From: an uncultured Saprospiraceae bacterium
Lineage (GTDB): Bacteria; Bacteroidota; Bacteroidia; Chitinophagales; Saprospiraceae
DNA: 43,718 nt
Direction of reading: 5' to 3'
NCBI GenBank assembly: GCA_937928405.1
Contig: CALFWZ010000140.1
Span: 1-43,718, forward strand
How positions within the stretch are numbered: the first letter of the stretch is position 1; the number at the start of each line of letters is the position of its first letter. Positions 25,998 through 34,951 of the stretch are shown piece after piece. A program made the translations under genes and the position numbers. The notes under the pieces were generated by a model. The model did not search any database. It saw nothing but the letters and a program-made list of their open reading frames with translations, and was not told the DNA's origin.

Positions 25998-26852
25998 ATG
26001 AACAACAGAATATCAAAGATTGAAAATGATGTTCAAGACAGGAATAGCAAAGCATGGAAAATGCTTTGTGATTACGTTGATAAAATAGCTGAAGAAGGAA
26101 CAGATGAATTTGCCCCTTACGAAGCATTGGGGACAGAATTATACGTTGATATTTTTACACTACCTGAATCGATTTCCAAATTATAAAAAGTAAAAAAAGT
26201 TTGGCTTTATGGAAGTAAATTGAAGCGTATTCCTCCAGAGATTGGACAAATGGAATCATTCGAATATTTCGACCCTTATACTTCCTATAATCTTCATTGG
26301 TTTCCTTTTGAAATCACTAATGGTAAGAATCTTAAAGATAGTAGCGTAAGTACAAGATCATTATATGGAAATTATAAGAATAGAATGGGATTTCCAAAAC
26401 TCAATAATGCTCCAGTAAAGTACATTAGTGAGAAATTGAATTGCAGTATTTGTAATAAAGAAATGAATGATGTAGAAACTAACCAAATGTGGATAACGTT
26501 ATGGATTGGAACGGATTATCTACCGCTTTTGGCAAATATCTGGTCAAAAGAATGTGAACATGCCTTAGAGGAATACCCTAAACCAGCGGAATATTATTGG
26601 CAATATCCACATCAAGGAGGAAGCGATTTAGAAATGCCAGAATTGACACAGATGGAATGGGCAAGAGCAACCCGAAAAATCGGAAAATATAAAGGAGTCG
26701 AAATTTTAAATGTTACGGATGAGATAAATGAGCATTTAGGAAAGGCCAATAACAATGAAGGGATAAAAAAAGATGATACAAATGAAAAAATGAAAACTTC
26801 ATTTAAAGATTTGAAACCGCTGAAATTAATTAGAAAAATTTGGGAGAAATAA
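25998..26852 (+). pseudogene. Leucine-rich repeat domain-type gene interrupted by an in-frame stop
   Basis: Reading from ATG 25998 the frame meets TAA at 26184-26186 and then continues without further stops to 26852 in the same frame. The joint reads LPESISKL, stop, KVKKVWLYGSKLKRIPPEIG, an obvious leucine-rich-repeat run in which one substitution (probably AAA or GAA to TAA) causes the break. Downstream lie a conserved WFPFEITNGKNLKDSSVSTR stretch, CSICNK and CEHALEEYP. The whole would be about 284 residues, cytoplasmic, function unknown. A restart at TTG 26220 is conceivable, but it would leave half a solenoid. Stop-codon readthrough cannot be excluded from sequence. Confidence 0.75.
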
Positions 26853-26884
26853 CTTCAACATGAAAAGCCGTGAACAAAATTATT

Positions 26885-27817
26885 ATGAAGATTAAAACAA
26901 ATACTAGAATAATCAACTTCCTCAATTTCTCAGGAATAGGATTTTTATTGACCGTATTGTTTTTTCCACTAACTCAAATGAATGCACAAGTTTTAGATTC
27001 AATAGAAAGAGCGCAGGTGATATTCAAGAGCGAAGGAGTACATTTAGCTGGAACCCTCTATCAGCCCAAACATCCACAGGCAGCGGTCGTCATAGTTCAT
27101 GGTTCTGGTCAAGTAGGTAGAGAGACTGAGTTTGCAGAGCTGTTGGCAAAAAACAATTTTTTAGTTTTTACTTATGATAAGCGTGGTGTTGGAGCATCAG
27201 AAGGAGTGTATGCGGGACCAGAAGTAGGAACCAATAATATTGACTCAACCAACCTAACGCTACTGGCCAAAGATGCCAGTGCTGCGGTGAATATCCTGTC
27301 AGAGCGAATCAAAAATTTACCCATTGGACTTGTTGGATTCAGTCAGGCAGGATGGATAATTCCAATAGCGGCAAAGTTAAATCCGACGATAGATTTTATG
27401 GTCCTGTTTAGCTGTCCAGTCATTACGACCCTTGAACAACTTAGATTCCAATTCTATACCAATGGTAGAACTGATTTTTGGGAAAACCATACCGAATCAG
27501 ACGCACGACATCATATCTTTAATGATCCTGATAAATATCAATTTATTGACACGGACCCTAAAAGAGCACTCGATGAACTTTCCATTCCAGGTCTTTGGTT
27601 GTTTGGTGAGCAGGATATACAAATTCCCGTCAAACTGTGTATGGAGCAACTTAATGTATTTAAAGCAAAAGGTAAACTTTTCGAATATGTCCTTTTTCCA
27701 TCCTTAGGACACAATACTGCTTTTTCAGATACTACCACACCCGTAGATATTTCGATTCATTGGATAATGCAAAAAGCATTAAATGGTAAGATGGTCAAAA
27801 TAAAAAATGCTGAATAA
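26885..27817 (+). CDS. Alpha/beta hydrolase, secreted or periplasmic
   Basis: 310 residues from ATG 26885, chosen because a hydrophobic export signal (FSGIGFLLTVLFFPLTQMNAQ) follows. A GTG at 26870 would only add five residues. The hydrolase fold is clear: oxyanion motif VHGSGQ, the nucleophile elbow GFSQAG with the catalytic serine, an acid near LFGEQDIQIP, and the histidine in PSLGHNTAF. YDKRGVGASEG is the usual strand-4 turn of peptidase S9/dienelactone-hydrolase-like esterases. The substrate cannot be told. It lies in a stretch where several neighbours are broken genes, yet all its catalytic residues are intact. Confidence 0.85.
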   Translation: MKIKTNTRIINFLNFSGIGFLLTVLFFPLTQMNAQVLDSIERAQVIFKSEGVHLAGTLYQPKHPQAAVVIVHGSGQVGRETEFAELLAKNNFLVFTYDKRGVGASEGVYAGPEVGTNNIDSTNLTLLAKDASAAVNILSERIKNLPIGLVGFSQAGWIIPIAAKLNPTIDFMVLFSCPVITTLEQLRFQFYTNGRTDFWENHTESDARHHIFNDPDKYQFIDTDPKRALDELSIPGLWLFGEQDIQIPVKLCMEQLNVFKAKGKLFEYVLFPSLGHNTAFSDTTTPVDISIHWIMQKALNGKMVKIKNAE

Positions 27818-27851
27818 AGTGGTGAGTAAGCGCTAATTATGCCTATTTTTA

Positions 27852-27974
27852 GATAACCAATTTTACAACCGTGGAATTATGCCTGATTATGATATCCCTC
27901 AAACTTTTGAAGACTTTATTAATAATATGGATACGCAAATGGAATTTGTTCTAGCGTTAATCAAAAATAAATAA
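27852..27974 (+). pseudogene. C-terminal remnant of an S41-family peptidase
   Basis: A 40-codon open piece with no start codon reads DNQFYNRGIMPDYDIPQTFE and then a helix ending MEFVLALIKNK before TAA. NRGI-x-PDY followed by an acidic helix and a D-T-Q-M-E-F-x-L segment is the usual end of Bacteroidota S41 (C-terminal processing-like) peptidases. The frame is closed upstream by TAA within about five codons, so the catalytic domain is gone. It lies between two intact genes in the 170-bp gap. Confidence 0.6.
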
Positions 27975-27987
27975 AACAATAGCCATC

Positions 27988-29619
27988 GTGATAAAAAAAT
28001 CAACTTTCCTTATTCTTTTCGTTTTATTGATAAATATCCATAGTCATGCTCAAAATGAGAGAGTCCTTTCGAACTTGAAAACTATTCAAATCTTAGCCGG
28101 AGAAAAATGGTGGGGTGGAGCGGTGAATGATGGAATTAAAATGCCATTTGAAAATAGTTATTCGTATAACATGTATGGAAATTTAAAAGGGAATCAAGCT
28201 CAGCCACTTTTACTATCGAATAAAGGACGCGTAATTTGGTCAGAAGCTCCCTTTAAGTTTTCAATTATTGATAAAACTATTCTACTTGAAAGTATTGAAA
28301 AAATACATTTATCAGAAGCGGGAAATGATTTAAGAAGTGCCTTTAAATACGCTTCAAAAAACTATTTTGCTCCCAACGGAAAAACTCCAGATAAACTTTT
28401 ATTTGAGGAACCTCAATATAATACTTGGATAGAATTGATTTATGATCAAAATCAAAAAGATATCTTAAAGTATGCACATGCCATCATTGACAATGGCTTT
28501 CCACCAGGTGTTCTAATGATTGATGATAATTGGCAAGAGGCCTATGGTAATTGGAAATTTCATCCAAAACGATTTCCTTCTCCAAAATCTATGGTAAAAG
28601 AATTACATGATTTGGGATTCAAAGTTATGTTGTGGGTTTGCCCTTTCGTAAGTCCCGACACCGAAGTATTTAGAAAGACTGCCAAAGAAGGAATGTACCT
28701 AGAATATCCAGAAAACCAAACCGTAGCAGGTCAGCCATTATCATATGCTAATAATGTTGCGATGATTGGTTGGTGGAACGGGTATAGTGCCTTATTAGAT
28801 TTTTCTAATCCAAAAGCACAAGAATGGTTTAAAGGAGAATTACAATATTTGATAGATGAGTATAAGGTTGATGGTTTTAAATTGGATGCAGGAGATGCCG
28901 TTTTTTATCCATCTTGGCTAAAAAGCCACACAGGAAATTTAATTCCAAATAATCATACGGAGTTTTTTGCTGAAATTGGACTTGAGTTTCCACTAAATGA
29001 ATATAGAGCCACCTGGAAAATGGGGGGACTACCACTAGCACAAAGACTTCGTGACAAAGGCCATAATTGGATAGATTTGCAAACACTAATTCCAAATATT
29101 ACGGTTCAAGGAATTATGGGATATGCTTTTACTTGTCCTGATATGATTGGAGGAGGTGAATTTAATTCGTTTTTAAATACGACCACTATTGATCAAGAAT
29201 TGATTGTTCGTTCTGCGCAGATTCATGCTTTAATGCCCATGATGCAATTTTCAGTCGCTCCATGGCGGATTTTAGATAAGGAACATCTACAAGCAGTCAA
29301 AGAGGCCGTTAGTTTACGGAAGACCTTTACTCCTGAAATGCTCAAATTAGTGGAAGTGGCCGCCATAACAGGAGAGCCAATTGTTCGTACCATGGAATAT
29401 GTGTTTCCTAATTCGGGGTATGAAAATATTAAAGATCAATTCCTATTGGGCAATGAAGTTCTTGTTGCTCCAATATTAGAAAAAGGACAAAAGACACGGA
29501 CCATTTTATTACCAAAAGGAATATGGAAAGGTTTTGATGGAAAAACCTATCAAGGCAATAAGGAGATTAATATTTCGGTAAATTTAAAATCAATTCCTTA
29601 TTTTAAGAAAACAAATTGA
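27988..29619 (+). CDS. Glycoside hydrolase family 31, MYORG/alpha-galactosidase-like
   Basis: 543 residues from GTG 27988, which directly precedes a signal peptide (1-22, ending SHAQ). The GH31 barrel shows MIDDNWQEAYGNWKFHPKRF (177-196), the nucleophile D300 in VDGFKLDAGD, and a late VQGIMGYAFTCPDMIGGG (373-390) that matches the MYORG/KIAA1161 subgroup and bacterial alpha-galactosidases of family 31. The acid/base is probably D356 in RDKGHNW, as in MYORG (D-x-x-x-x-W). The enzyme should release terminal alpha-linked sugars in the periplasm or at the surface. The small C-terminal beta domains are present. No transport genes are adjacent. Confidence 0.88.
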   Translation: MIKKSTFLILFVLLINIHSHAQNERVLSNLKTIQILAGEKWWGGAVNDGIKMPFENSYSYNMYGNLKGNQAQPLLLSNKGRVIWSEAPFKFSIIDKTILLESIEKIHLSEAGNDLRSAFKYASKNYFAPNGKTPDKLLFEEPQYNTWIELIYDQNQKDILKYAHAIIDNGFPPGVLMIDDNWQEAYGNWKFHPKRFPSPKSMVKELHDLGFKVMLWVCPFVSPDTEVFRKTAKEGMYLEYPENQTVAGQPLSYANNVAMIGWWNGYSALLDFSNPKAQEWFKGELQYLIDEYKVDGFKLDAGDAVFYPSWLKSHTGNLIPNNHTEFFAEIGLEFPLNEYRATWKMGGLPLAQRLRDKGHNWIDLQTLIPNITVQGIMGYAFTCPDMIGGGEFNSFLNTTTIDQELIVRSAQIHALMPMMQFSVAPWRILDKEHLQAVKEAVSLRKTFTPEMLKLVEVAAITGEPIVRTMEYVFPNSGYENIKDQFLLGNEVLVAPILEKGQKTRTILLPKGIWKGFDGKTYQGNKEINISVNLKSIPYFKKTN

Positions 29620-29622
29620 TAG

Positions 29623-29838
29623 ATGTTAAAATTAATTAGAAATTTAAATTTTGGATGGCCCTTATTATTGATCGGAATAATAATAATGGCTTCAGGAATC
29701 TCCATGACGGAAGGTAAAGTTGGAGAAAAAACTTTTCTTTGTTTTGATAGTGGATGTATTTATGTTCAAGGAATTTCAAATATGTTAATTGGAATTTTGA
29801 CAGTAATTGTTGGGGTTTATTTAATAATAAAAAAATAA
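29623..29838 (+). CDS. Small two-helix membrane protein
   Basis: 71 residues starting 3 bp after the GH31 stop, so probably co-transcribed. Two hydrophobic helices (about 9-27 and 48-68) are linked by a short loop with two cysteines (FLCFDSGCIY) that would lie outside the cytoplasm and might pair. No family recognised. Confidence 0.6.
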   Translation: MLKLIRNLNFGWPLLLIGIIIMASGISMTEGKVGEKTFLCFDSGCIYVQGISNMLIGILTVIVGVYLIIKK

Positions 29839-29847
29839 TCCGTACGA

Positions 29848-30057
29848 ATGCTATCCCAAAATACAATTGATAAATTAGAATCAAAAGGACTAAAACTCTT
29901 TGGAAAGAAAAGAGATATAGTAATGGTGTGTAAACCAATTACGACTAAGGGTAATTGTATTGAGAGGAAAAGATCGCAGCCAATTGTAGCGTTGGAAATT
30001 ATCAATAAAAAATTAGTTCCTAACGAAGAACCATTTCAGACAGATGCCTTTACGTAG
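29848..30057 (+). CDS. Short hypothetical protein, possibly a truncated gene
   Basis: 69 residues, basic (GLKLFGKKRDIVMVCKPITTKG), no signal or membrane helix. It starts 9 bp after the small membrane protein gene. Its last codons overlap, in another frame, the first readable codons of a broken VOC-family gene. The abrupt end at this junction suggests that a deletion fused the 5' part of one gene to the 3' part of another, so its natural C-terminus may be missing. No family recognised. Confidence 0.4.
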   Translation: MLSQNTIDKLESKGLKLFGKKRDIVMVCKPITTKGNCIERKRSQPIVALEIINKKLVPNEEPFQTDAFT

Positions 30058-30482
30058 AGGATGTTCCCAAAACCATTGATTTTTATCATACTGCTTTTGG
30101 ATTCACTAAGAAATTTCTTACTCCAGAAAAAGATTATGGAGAAGTTAACTCAGGGATAACCACTCTTGCTTTCGCGAATATCGAACTTGGAAATGCTAAT
30201 TTTCAAAAAGGATTCCAACAAAGTACCGTCAAGGAAAAGCCTTTTGGAATTGAATTAGCCTTCACCACTCAAAATGTAGAAGAAGTGGTAGAAAATGCTT
30301 TAAAAAATGATGCCATACCATTGGCTGAAACAGTTACAAAACCTTGGGGACAAAAGGTAGGATATCTGCGAGATATAAATGGATTTATTATTGAAATTTG
30401 TACGCCGATTCTAAGCGAGCAAAATAGAATTTCATTTCTAATGATCCCAAAAATCGCAATTGCTGGCAAAAGCTGGTCATGA
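30051..30482 (+). pseudogene. VOC/glyoxalase-family gene lacking its 5' end
   Basis: From 30051 the frame reads YVEDVPKTIDFYHTAFGFTK, then FGIELAFTTQNVEEVVENAL and KPWGQKVGYLRDINGFIIEI, a complete VOC fold (bleomycin-resistance/glyoxalase type) except for the first strand and its initiator. The frame is closed upstream by TAA at 30020-30022 and no usable start exists before the internal GTG at 30285, which would omit half the fold. The C-terminal tail after EICTP is also longer and less typical than in relatives. VOC proteins bind metals or small electrophiles. This copy is probably inactive. Confidence 0.75.
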
Positions 30483-30626
30483 CGCATTTAGACAGCGCCA
30501 TAATCACCAACCAGAAAAACTCCAAAAAGTATACAATAATCGAAATTTAGTATAAAATATTTATATTGTTCCAGTCTTATCTTTGTGATATTCTTTTCTA
30601 TGAAGTTGTTTAAAAATTAATAACCA

Positions 30627-30722
30627 ATTCGAATCAGTAGTTGAAAATAAATGTATGAATCAAAGAAGCATTTTCTGAGAAAATTTTTATCCTTAGGTGA
30701 AAATTCAACCCCTGATTCGAAT
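30627..30722. repeat. Palindrome-ended interspersed repeat, short copy (96 bp)
   Basis: Arms attcgaatcagtagttga (30627-30644) and tcaacccctgattcgaat (30705-30722) are inverted repeats with two mismatches. Bases 30642-30665 equal 14161-14184 of the long copy. An inner palindrome TTTTCT/GAGAAAA lies near 30671-30683. The string AATAACCA occurs at 30619-30626 and again at 30720-30727, which may be a target-site duplication. The element ends 12 bp before the SDR start codon, so it forms that gene's 5' leader and may affect its expression. Confidence 0.75.
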
Positions 30723-30734
30723 AACCATTAAAAA

Positions 30735-31685
30735 ATGAAAAATAATAGATTTGGTAAAGAAGGCTGGACGCCTGAACGCATAGGAGACTTAAGTGGTAAA
30801 ACCTTTGTCATAACCGGAACTACGAGCGGAACGGGATTTGAGGCTGCTCAGATACTCCTATCAAAAGGGGCAAAAGTGGTGATGCTAAATCGAAATCCTA
30901 AAAAATCGGAAGCAGTCATCAACCTTTTAAAGCAAAAGCTTGGTGATAATATTGAGGTGTTGGCAATACATATGGATTTAGCAGAACAGGCTTCTGTTAG
31001 AAAAGCAGCGGCAGAAGTACTCGAAAAATTGTCAAGGATAGATGCTTTGCTTTGTAACGCTGCGATTGCCCAAGTACCTACTCAAAAATTGACCGTTGAT
31101 GGCTTTGAAAGTCAGCTTGGTGTGAACCACTACGGGCATTTTACGCTGCAAGGTTTGCTCTTTCCTTTGATTGAAAAATCCAAAGGACGGATTGTAACCG
31201 TAGGAAGTATGGGGTATGATATGGGGCTTAAAACCATTAAATTTGACGATATGAACTGGGATAAAAACTATACGGCAAATGATGCATATAGTCAAAGCAA
31301 ACTCGCCCAGATTATGTCTATTTATGAATTACAAGATAGATTGAAAAAATCTGGCAAAACCGATGTGAAAGCCTATGCTTGTCATCCGGGTTCATCGAGA
31401 ACTTCCCTCATCGCTACTAGCGGTAGTCTAATGATGAGGGCTATTTTTGGTCTGATGAAATTATCGCCCTTGACACAATCAGCTGAAAAAGGAGCTTATC
31501 CTCAATTGATGTGTGCCACCGAAAAAGATTTGGACCAAAGTGGTTTTTATGGACCTACCGGTAGAAGCAACTGGGTTGGTCCAGTAGGTGCCCATCATCT
31601 AGCGCCACACGCAAAAGATAAGGCAGTTGCAGAGAGATTATGGGAAATATCAGAAGCAGCAACTGGTCTAACCTGGAATATTTAA
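30735..31685 (+). CDS. Short-chain dehydrogenase/reductase
   Basis: 316 residues. The nucleotide-binding motif is TGTTSGTG (27-34). The N-A-A motif at 108-110 replaces the common NAG, and the catalytic set is S158, Y185 and K189 (YSQSK). The LNRNPKK after strand 2 has basic residues, favouring NADP. The size and the HPGSSRTSL segment recall retinol-dehydrogenase or protochlorophyllide-reductase-like SDRs, whose substrates vary widely. First gene of a probable operon with a membrane protein (26-bp gap) and an AraC-type regulator (8-bp gap). The start lies 12 bp beyond a palindromic repeat element. Confidence 0.9.
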   Translation: MKNNRFGKEGWTPERIGDLSGKTFVITGTTSGTGFEAAQILLSKGAKVVMLNRNPKKSEAVINLLKQKLGDNIEVLAIHMDLAEQASVRKAAAEVLEKLSRIDALLCNAAIAQVPTQKLTVDGFESQLGVNHYGHFTLQGLLFPLIEKSKGRIVTVGSMGYDMGLKTIKFDDMNWDKNYTANDAYSQSKLAQIMSIYELQDRLKKSGKTDVKAYACHPGSSRTSLIATSGSLMMRAIFGLMKLSPLTQSAEKGAYPQLMCATEKDLDQSGFYGPTGRSNWVGPVGAHHLAPHAKDKAVAERLWEISEAATGLTWNI

Positions 31686-31711
31686 GTCAAAAATTTAAAA
31701 ACCAATAAAAT

Positions 31712-32218
31712 ATGGATATTTTAAAAGTAGCAACTGATTGGGTGAAAGCCGAACTTTTTTCAACTCCTTTTTTTATACTATTCGGAGTGCTATTTGTAAT
31801 AACGAGCTTTGGTTTTAGGAACCTAGGAAAAACCGAAATGGCAAAGGCATACATTATTCCTACCTTGGTAGCTGGTGTTTTATTGATGATCATTGGTTTG
31901 GGATTATTCTTTACCAACAAATCAAGACTATCTCATTTTCCTAATGCTTACCAGCAAGATGCTTCCGTATTTATAAAATCGGAACTTACACGTGCCGAGG
32001 CGACCTTAAAAGAATACAGGACCATTGTATTTACCATCATTCCAATCATCATTGCTATCTGTGCTATCTGTATCATATTCTTCCATACACCCGTTTGGCG
32101 AGCAAGTTTGATTACTGCCATTGCCATGTTGGTGGTCATACTGCTAATTGACGGTACCGCCTATATGAGGGTGGATGTTTATCATCAGCAATTATTATCG
32201 GTAGAAAAAGAAAATTAA
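31712..32218 (+). CDS. Integral membrane protein of unknown function
   Basis: 168 residues with four hydrophobic segments (about 14-31, 45-67, 105-122 and 128-147). The long stretch between the second and third (NKSRLSHFPNAYQQDASVF, then EATLKEY) is charged and probably cytoplasmic or periplasmic. I do not recognise a family. Its place between an SDR and an AraC regulator in a tight gene string indicates joint control with them. Confidence 0.75.
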   Translation: MDILKVATDWVKAELFSTPFFILFGVLFVITSFGFRNLGKTEMAKAYIIPTLVAGVLLMIIGLGLFFTNKSRLSHFPNAYQQDASVFIKSELTRAEATLKEYRTIVFTIIPIIIAICAICIIFFHTPVWRASLITAIAMLVVILLIDGTAYMRVDVYHQQLLSVEKEN

Positions 32219-32226
32219 AGCCAACC

Positions 32227-33138
32227 ATGAAACATTTCAAAAAGTTATCTGCTTATTTTGCTTACCTTGAACTACCGCGACCCGAACATCCGATGTTGAG
32301 TGTGTTATTGTCAAAAGGAGATGATTTTCTGCCATGCCCAAAAGAGAGTTCACCTCCGATCACCAATGATTGTTATACGATTAGTTTAAAGAAAACTGTC
32401 AAAGGAAAATTAAACTACGGACGAACAAAATATGATTTCACCAATGGAGTATTGATTTTCATTGCTCCAAGACAAGTTTTACAATGGGATAGCAGCGTTA
32501 TTTTTGAGCAACAAGGTTTTTCAATAAATTTTCATGAGGATTTTCTCAAAGGAACAGAATTAGCACAACAAATTAAGAAGTATGGATTCTTTTCCTACGC
32601 AGTAAATGAAGCTTTGCATCTCTCCCCAAAAGAAGAAAGGCAGATGGAATCCATCGTAGAGAATATTGAAATAGAGTATAACAATAATCAAGATGAATTT
32701 AGCAAGGACATTATCATTGCTCACCTGGATACTCTTTTAAAATATGCCAATCGTTCTTATGAAAGACAATTTTTAAATCGAAAAGAGCTATCAAATAGCT
32801 TTTTAGAAGCATTTAACAAACAATTGGATACTTATTTTGAATCGGGGCAATTGCAAGAAAAGGGTATTCCTAGCATAGACCAAATAGCGCAGAAAATGTC
32901 AGTTTCACAACGGTATCTAAGTGACACACTAAAAAGAGAAACAGGCAAAACCACCACCGAACACTTGCAACTTTATTTGATAGATGAAGCCAAGAATATT
33001 TTATTGAATCCAAACAAAAGTATTTCAGAAGTGGCGTATGAATTGGGATTTGAATATCCACAATATTTTTCAAGACTATTTAAAAAGAAAGAAGGAATAA
33101 GCCCATCGAAATTTAGAGAAAAATTTAATGTGAATTGA
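32227..33138 (+). CDS. AraC family transcriptional regulator
   Basis: 303 residues. The C-terminal 100 residues carry two helix-turn-helix units: IDQIAQKMSVSQRYLSDTL and ISEVAYELGFEYPQYFSRLF, the latter ending with the family signature (KKKEGISPSKFREKF). The N-terminal 200 residues form a cupin-like sensing domain (GVLIFIAPRQVLQWDSS). Regulators of this subtype in Bacteroidota often sit beside SDR or oxidoreductase genes and control them in response to small molecules. It is the last gene of the SDR operon, so it may be autoregulated. Confidence 0.92.
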   Translation: MKHFKKLSAYFAYLELPRPEHPMLSVLLSKGDDFLPCPKESSPPITNDCYTISLKKTVKGKLNYGRTKYDFTNGVLIFIAPRQVLQWDSSVIFEQQGFSINFHEDFLKGTELAQQIKKYGFFSYAVNEALHLSPKEERQMESIVENIEIEYNNNQDEFSKDIIIAHLDTLLKYANRSYERQFLNRKELSNSFLEAFNKQLDTYFESGQLQEKGIPSIDQIAQKMSVSQRYLSDTLKRETGKTTTEHLQLYLIDEAKNILLNPNKSISEVAYELGFEYPQYFSRLFKKKEGISPSKFREKFNVN

Positions 33139-33251
33139 AAGGGGGGCGAGGCAACAAAGGTATTTATTAATTACCGATTTAGGAATAAAAATTAAGAAAT
33201 ATCGATATTAACAATTGCAACCTAATTAAAGTTTCGTAGTGCTTCGAGCCA

Positions 33252-33809
33252 CTAAAAATGAAAACCCACCTTAATCTGACCCATATTTATGAACTCAATA
33301 GCGTAGTCAGTTGAATTGACAGTTGGGATGAAGCCGTCTTTATCAACAATTTGATTTCTGAAAAAAGCAATTGATGGTTCGGTGGAAAAAGAAAAGTGAG
33401 GACCGAGATGAAATAAAATTCCTATAAAAGGGATGACGCCGATTTTTGTGGTAGTTCGGTTGGCACTTTTGGCTACGGTCCGTCCAAAGTTGGCATCTGC
33501 TCCATAATAAAATATCCAATTCTTGCTAACTTTGAATATTTTGTCTATTCCGATTCTTGCTGAAAAATCGGTTAAGGCATCTTCCTCGGTGTTTAAATCT
33601 AGACTACCAGCCATTCTTAAATGATAAGCACTATCTGCTAAGGTTAGTCTATAAGTAAGATCGAGAATGTTTACCTCTTCATTAAAAACGACCAAAAATT
33701 TTGAGGCATTAATAGCTAGTTGATGTTTGGTAAAATCAACTTGTGAAAAAACACTGGTATTGCTCAAGAAGAACAATACCAGTAAAACAATTATATTTTT
33801 AATGATCAT
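33252..33809 (-). CDS. Outer-membrane beta-barrel-like protein
   Basis: 185 residues from ATG 33809, chosen because the signal peptide (ending SVFSQ) begins there and because this ATG overlaps the stop of the upstream lipoprotein gene (ATGA). A start further upstream would run into that gene. The mature part has alternating strands (KHQLAINASKFLVVFNEEVN, NWIFYYGADANFGRTVA, PFIGILFHLGPHFSFSTEPS) and ends QIKVGFHF with an aromatic residue, as in small outer-membrane barrels. Co-translated with the lipoprotein, so the two likely act as an envelope pair. Function unknown. Confidence 0.72.
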   Translation of the reverse strand: MIIKNIIVLLVLFFLSNTSVFSQVDFTKHQLAINASKFLVVFNEEVNILDLTYRLTLADSAYHLRMAGSLDLNTEEDALTDFSARIGIDKIFKVSKNWIFYYGADANFGRTVAKSANRTTTKIGVIPFIGILFHLGPHFSFSTEPSIAFFRNQIVDKDGFIPTVNSTDYAIEFINMGQIKVGFHF

Positions 33810-34951
33810 TCTCCAAAATATTTGTTCCAGATGACACGAATATCTTCCCAAAAATCATCATGGAAAACTTCTGTGTCTTCAGAGGAACCATCCTTGTAAA
33901 AAATGATAAAACTTTCGTCTTCTTGATCTATTTCTAAATCAGCAATTTTTAAATCTTGAAAGAAAACTGTCAGATCTAATAAATTATTTACTTGCGCATC
34001 ACTAGGATCATCAATAGCAAGAAGGGTAGCGAGATCACCAAGTGTGCGAATTGATAAATCGCCAATATCAATGGTTACATTGGCAGTTTTTAAACTGTTT
34101 GTTGACAAATTCTCAAAATCGTCATCTTTCAATTCCATCTCTGCATGGACGCCGATATCGCAAAGATTTCCATCCGAAAAATTCATGTCCATTTCGTAGG
34201 AAGTAGAATTTACCCGATCAACGCTGATATTAATTTCCATAGGATCCATAAAAAGTTGGAAGGTAGCTTCTACGGGTAATTCATAATCGGCATTCTCTGC
34301 GTAGACGACATCAGATAAAGAAATTTCAAAAGCTTTAATACCATCAATATTAATGTAAGCGTGCATGGCTGTTGGCAAAGACATCACATCCTCATCAATG
34401 GTTACTCGTTTATCCGTATACAAATCAAGACCAACTTCCAGATTATTAGAAAGGAGGGCCGGTTCAGCTGGAAAATTAAAAATAATTTTATCCTCGGTAG
34501 TGGTGGACTTCGTCCACACATTATTCACGGCATCGAAACTATAAATCCCTTTATGATAATTTAAGTCAAGTTTACTATTCGTATCAATATGGTCACCGTC
34601 AAATACACCCTCTAAGGTCTCAGTTAGGTTATCGATCCAATCTTGATTTAAAACCTCTCCGTTAGATAGATTCAGGAATTTTTTAAAAAATACGGTGACC
34701 GCACGAGAATCTTCCATATCTTGCACACAATTGATCATATCATCAAAAGTCTTTTGGATATTGGCTTTATCTTCCTCTACGGTAGTTATACAGGCAGGAC
34801 AATCACCTCCACAATCGATATCCGTTTCCGTACCATTTTGGATACCATCCATACAAGTAGCCATCATCATTTCATCCGGCTCATCTTTTCCACAACCGAA
34901 AAAAACAAGTCCTACGGTCACTAAGCTAAAAAGCAATAAATAATTTTTCAT
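33806..34951 (-). CDS. Lipoprotein with a short cysteine motif and unknown mature domain
   Basis: 381 residues. Lipobox FFGC gives C20 as the lipidated residue, followed by an acidic KDEPDE stretch that in Bacteroidota can mark surface export. Next is a five-cysteine motif CMDGIQNGTETDIDCGGDCP ending in AC, common in Saprospiria-type and related surface proteins as a small linker module. The remaining 300 residues are mostly beta-strand and Asp-rich (FNFPAEPALLSNNLEVGLDL, VTIDIGDLSIRTLGDLATLL). I know no family for it. It overlaps the downstream barrel gene by 4 bp (ATGA). Confidence 0.78.
   Translation of the reverse strand: MKNYLLLFSLVTVGLVFFGCGKDEPDEMMMATCMDGIQNGTETDIDCGGDCPACITTVEEDKANIQKTFDDMINCVQDMEDSRAVTVFFKKFLNLSNGEVLNQDWIDNLTETLEGVFDGDHIDTNSKLDLNYHKGIYSFDAVNNVWTKSTTTEDKIIFNFPAEPALLSNNLEVGLDLYTDKRVTIDEDVMSLPTAMHAYINIDGIKAFEISLSDVVYAENADYELPVEATFQLFMDPMEINISVDRVNSTSYEMDMNFSDGNLCDIGVHAEMELKDDDFENLSTNSLKTANVTIDIGDLSIRTLGDLATLLAIDDPSDAQVNNLLDLTVFFQDLKIADLEIDQEDESFIIFYKDGSSEDTEVFHDDFWEDIRVIWNKYFGE

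Noticed and set aside
30285..30482. A separate 65-residue gene starting at GTG 30285
   Set aside because: It is the second half of a VOC domain whose first half is in the same frame just upstream, so it is part of the broken gene.
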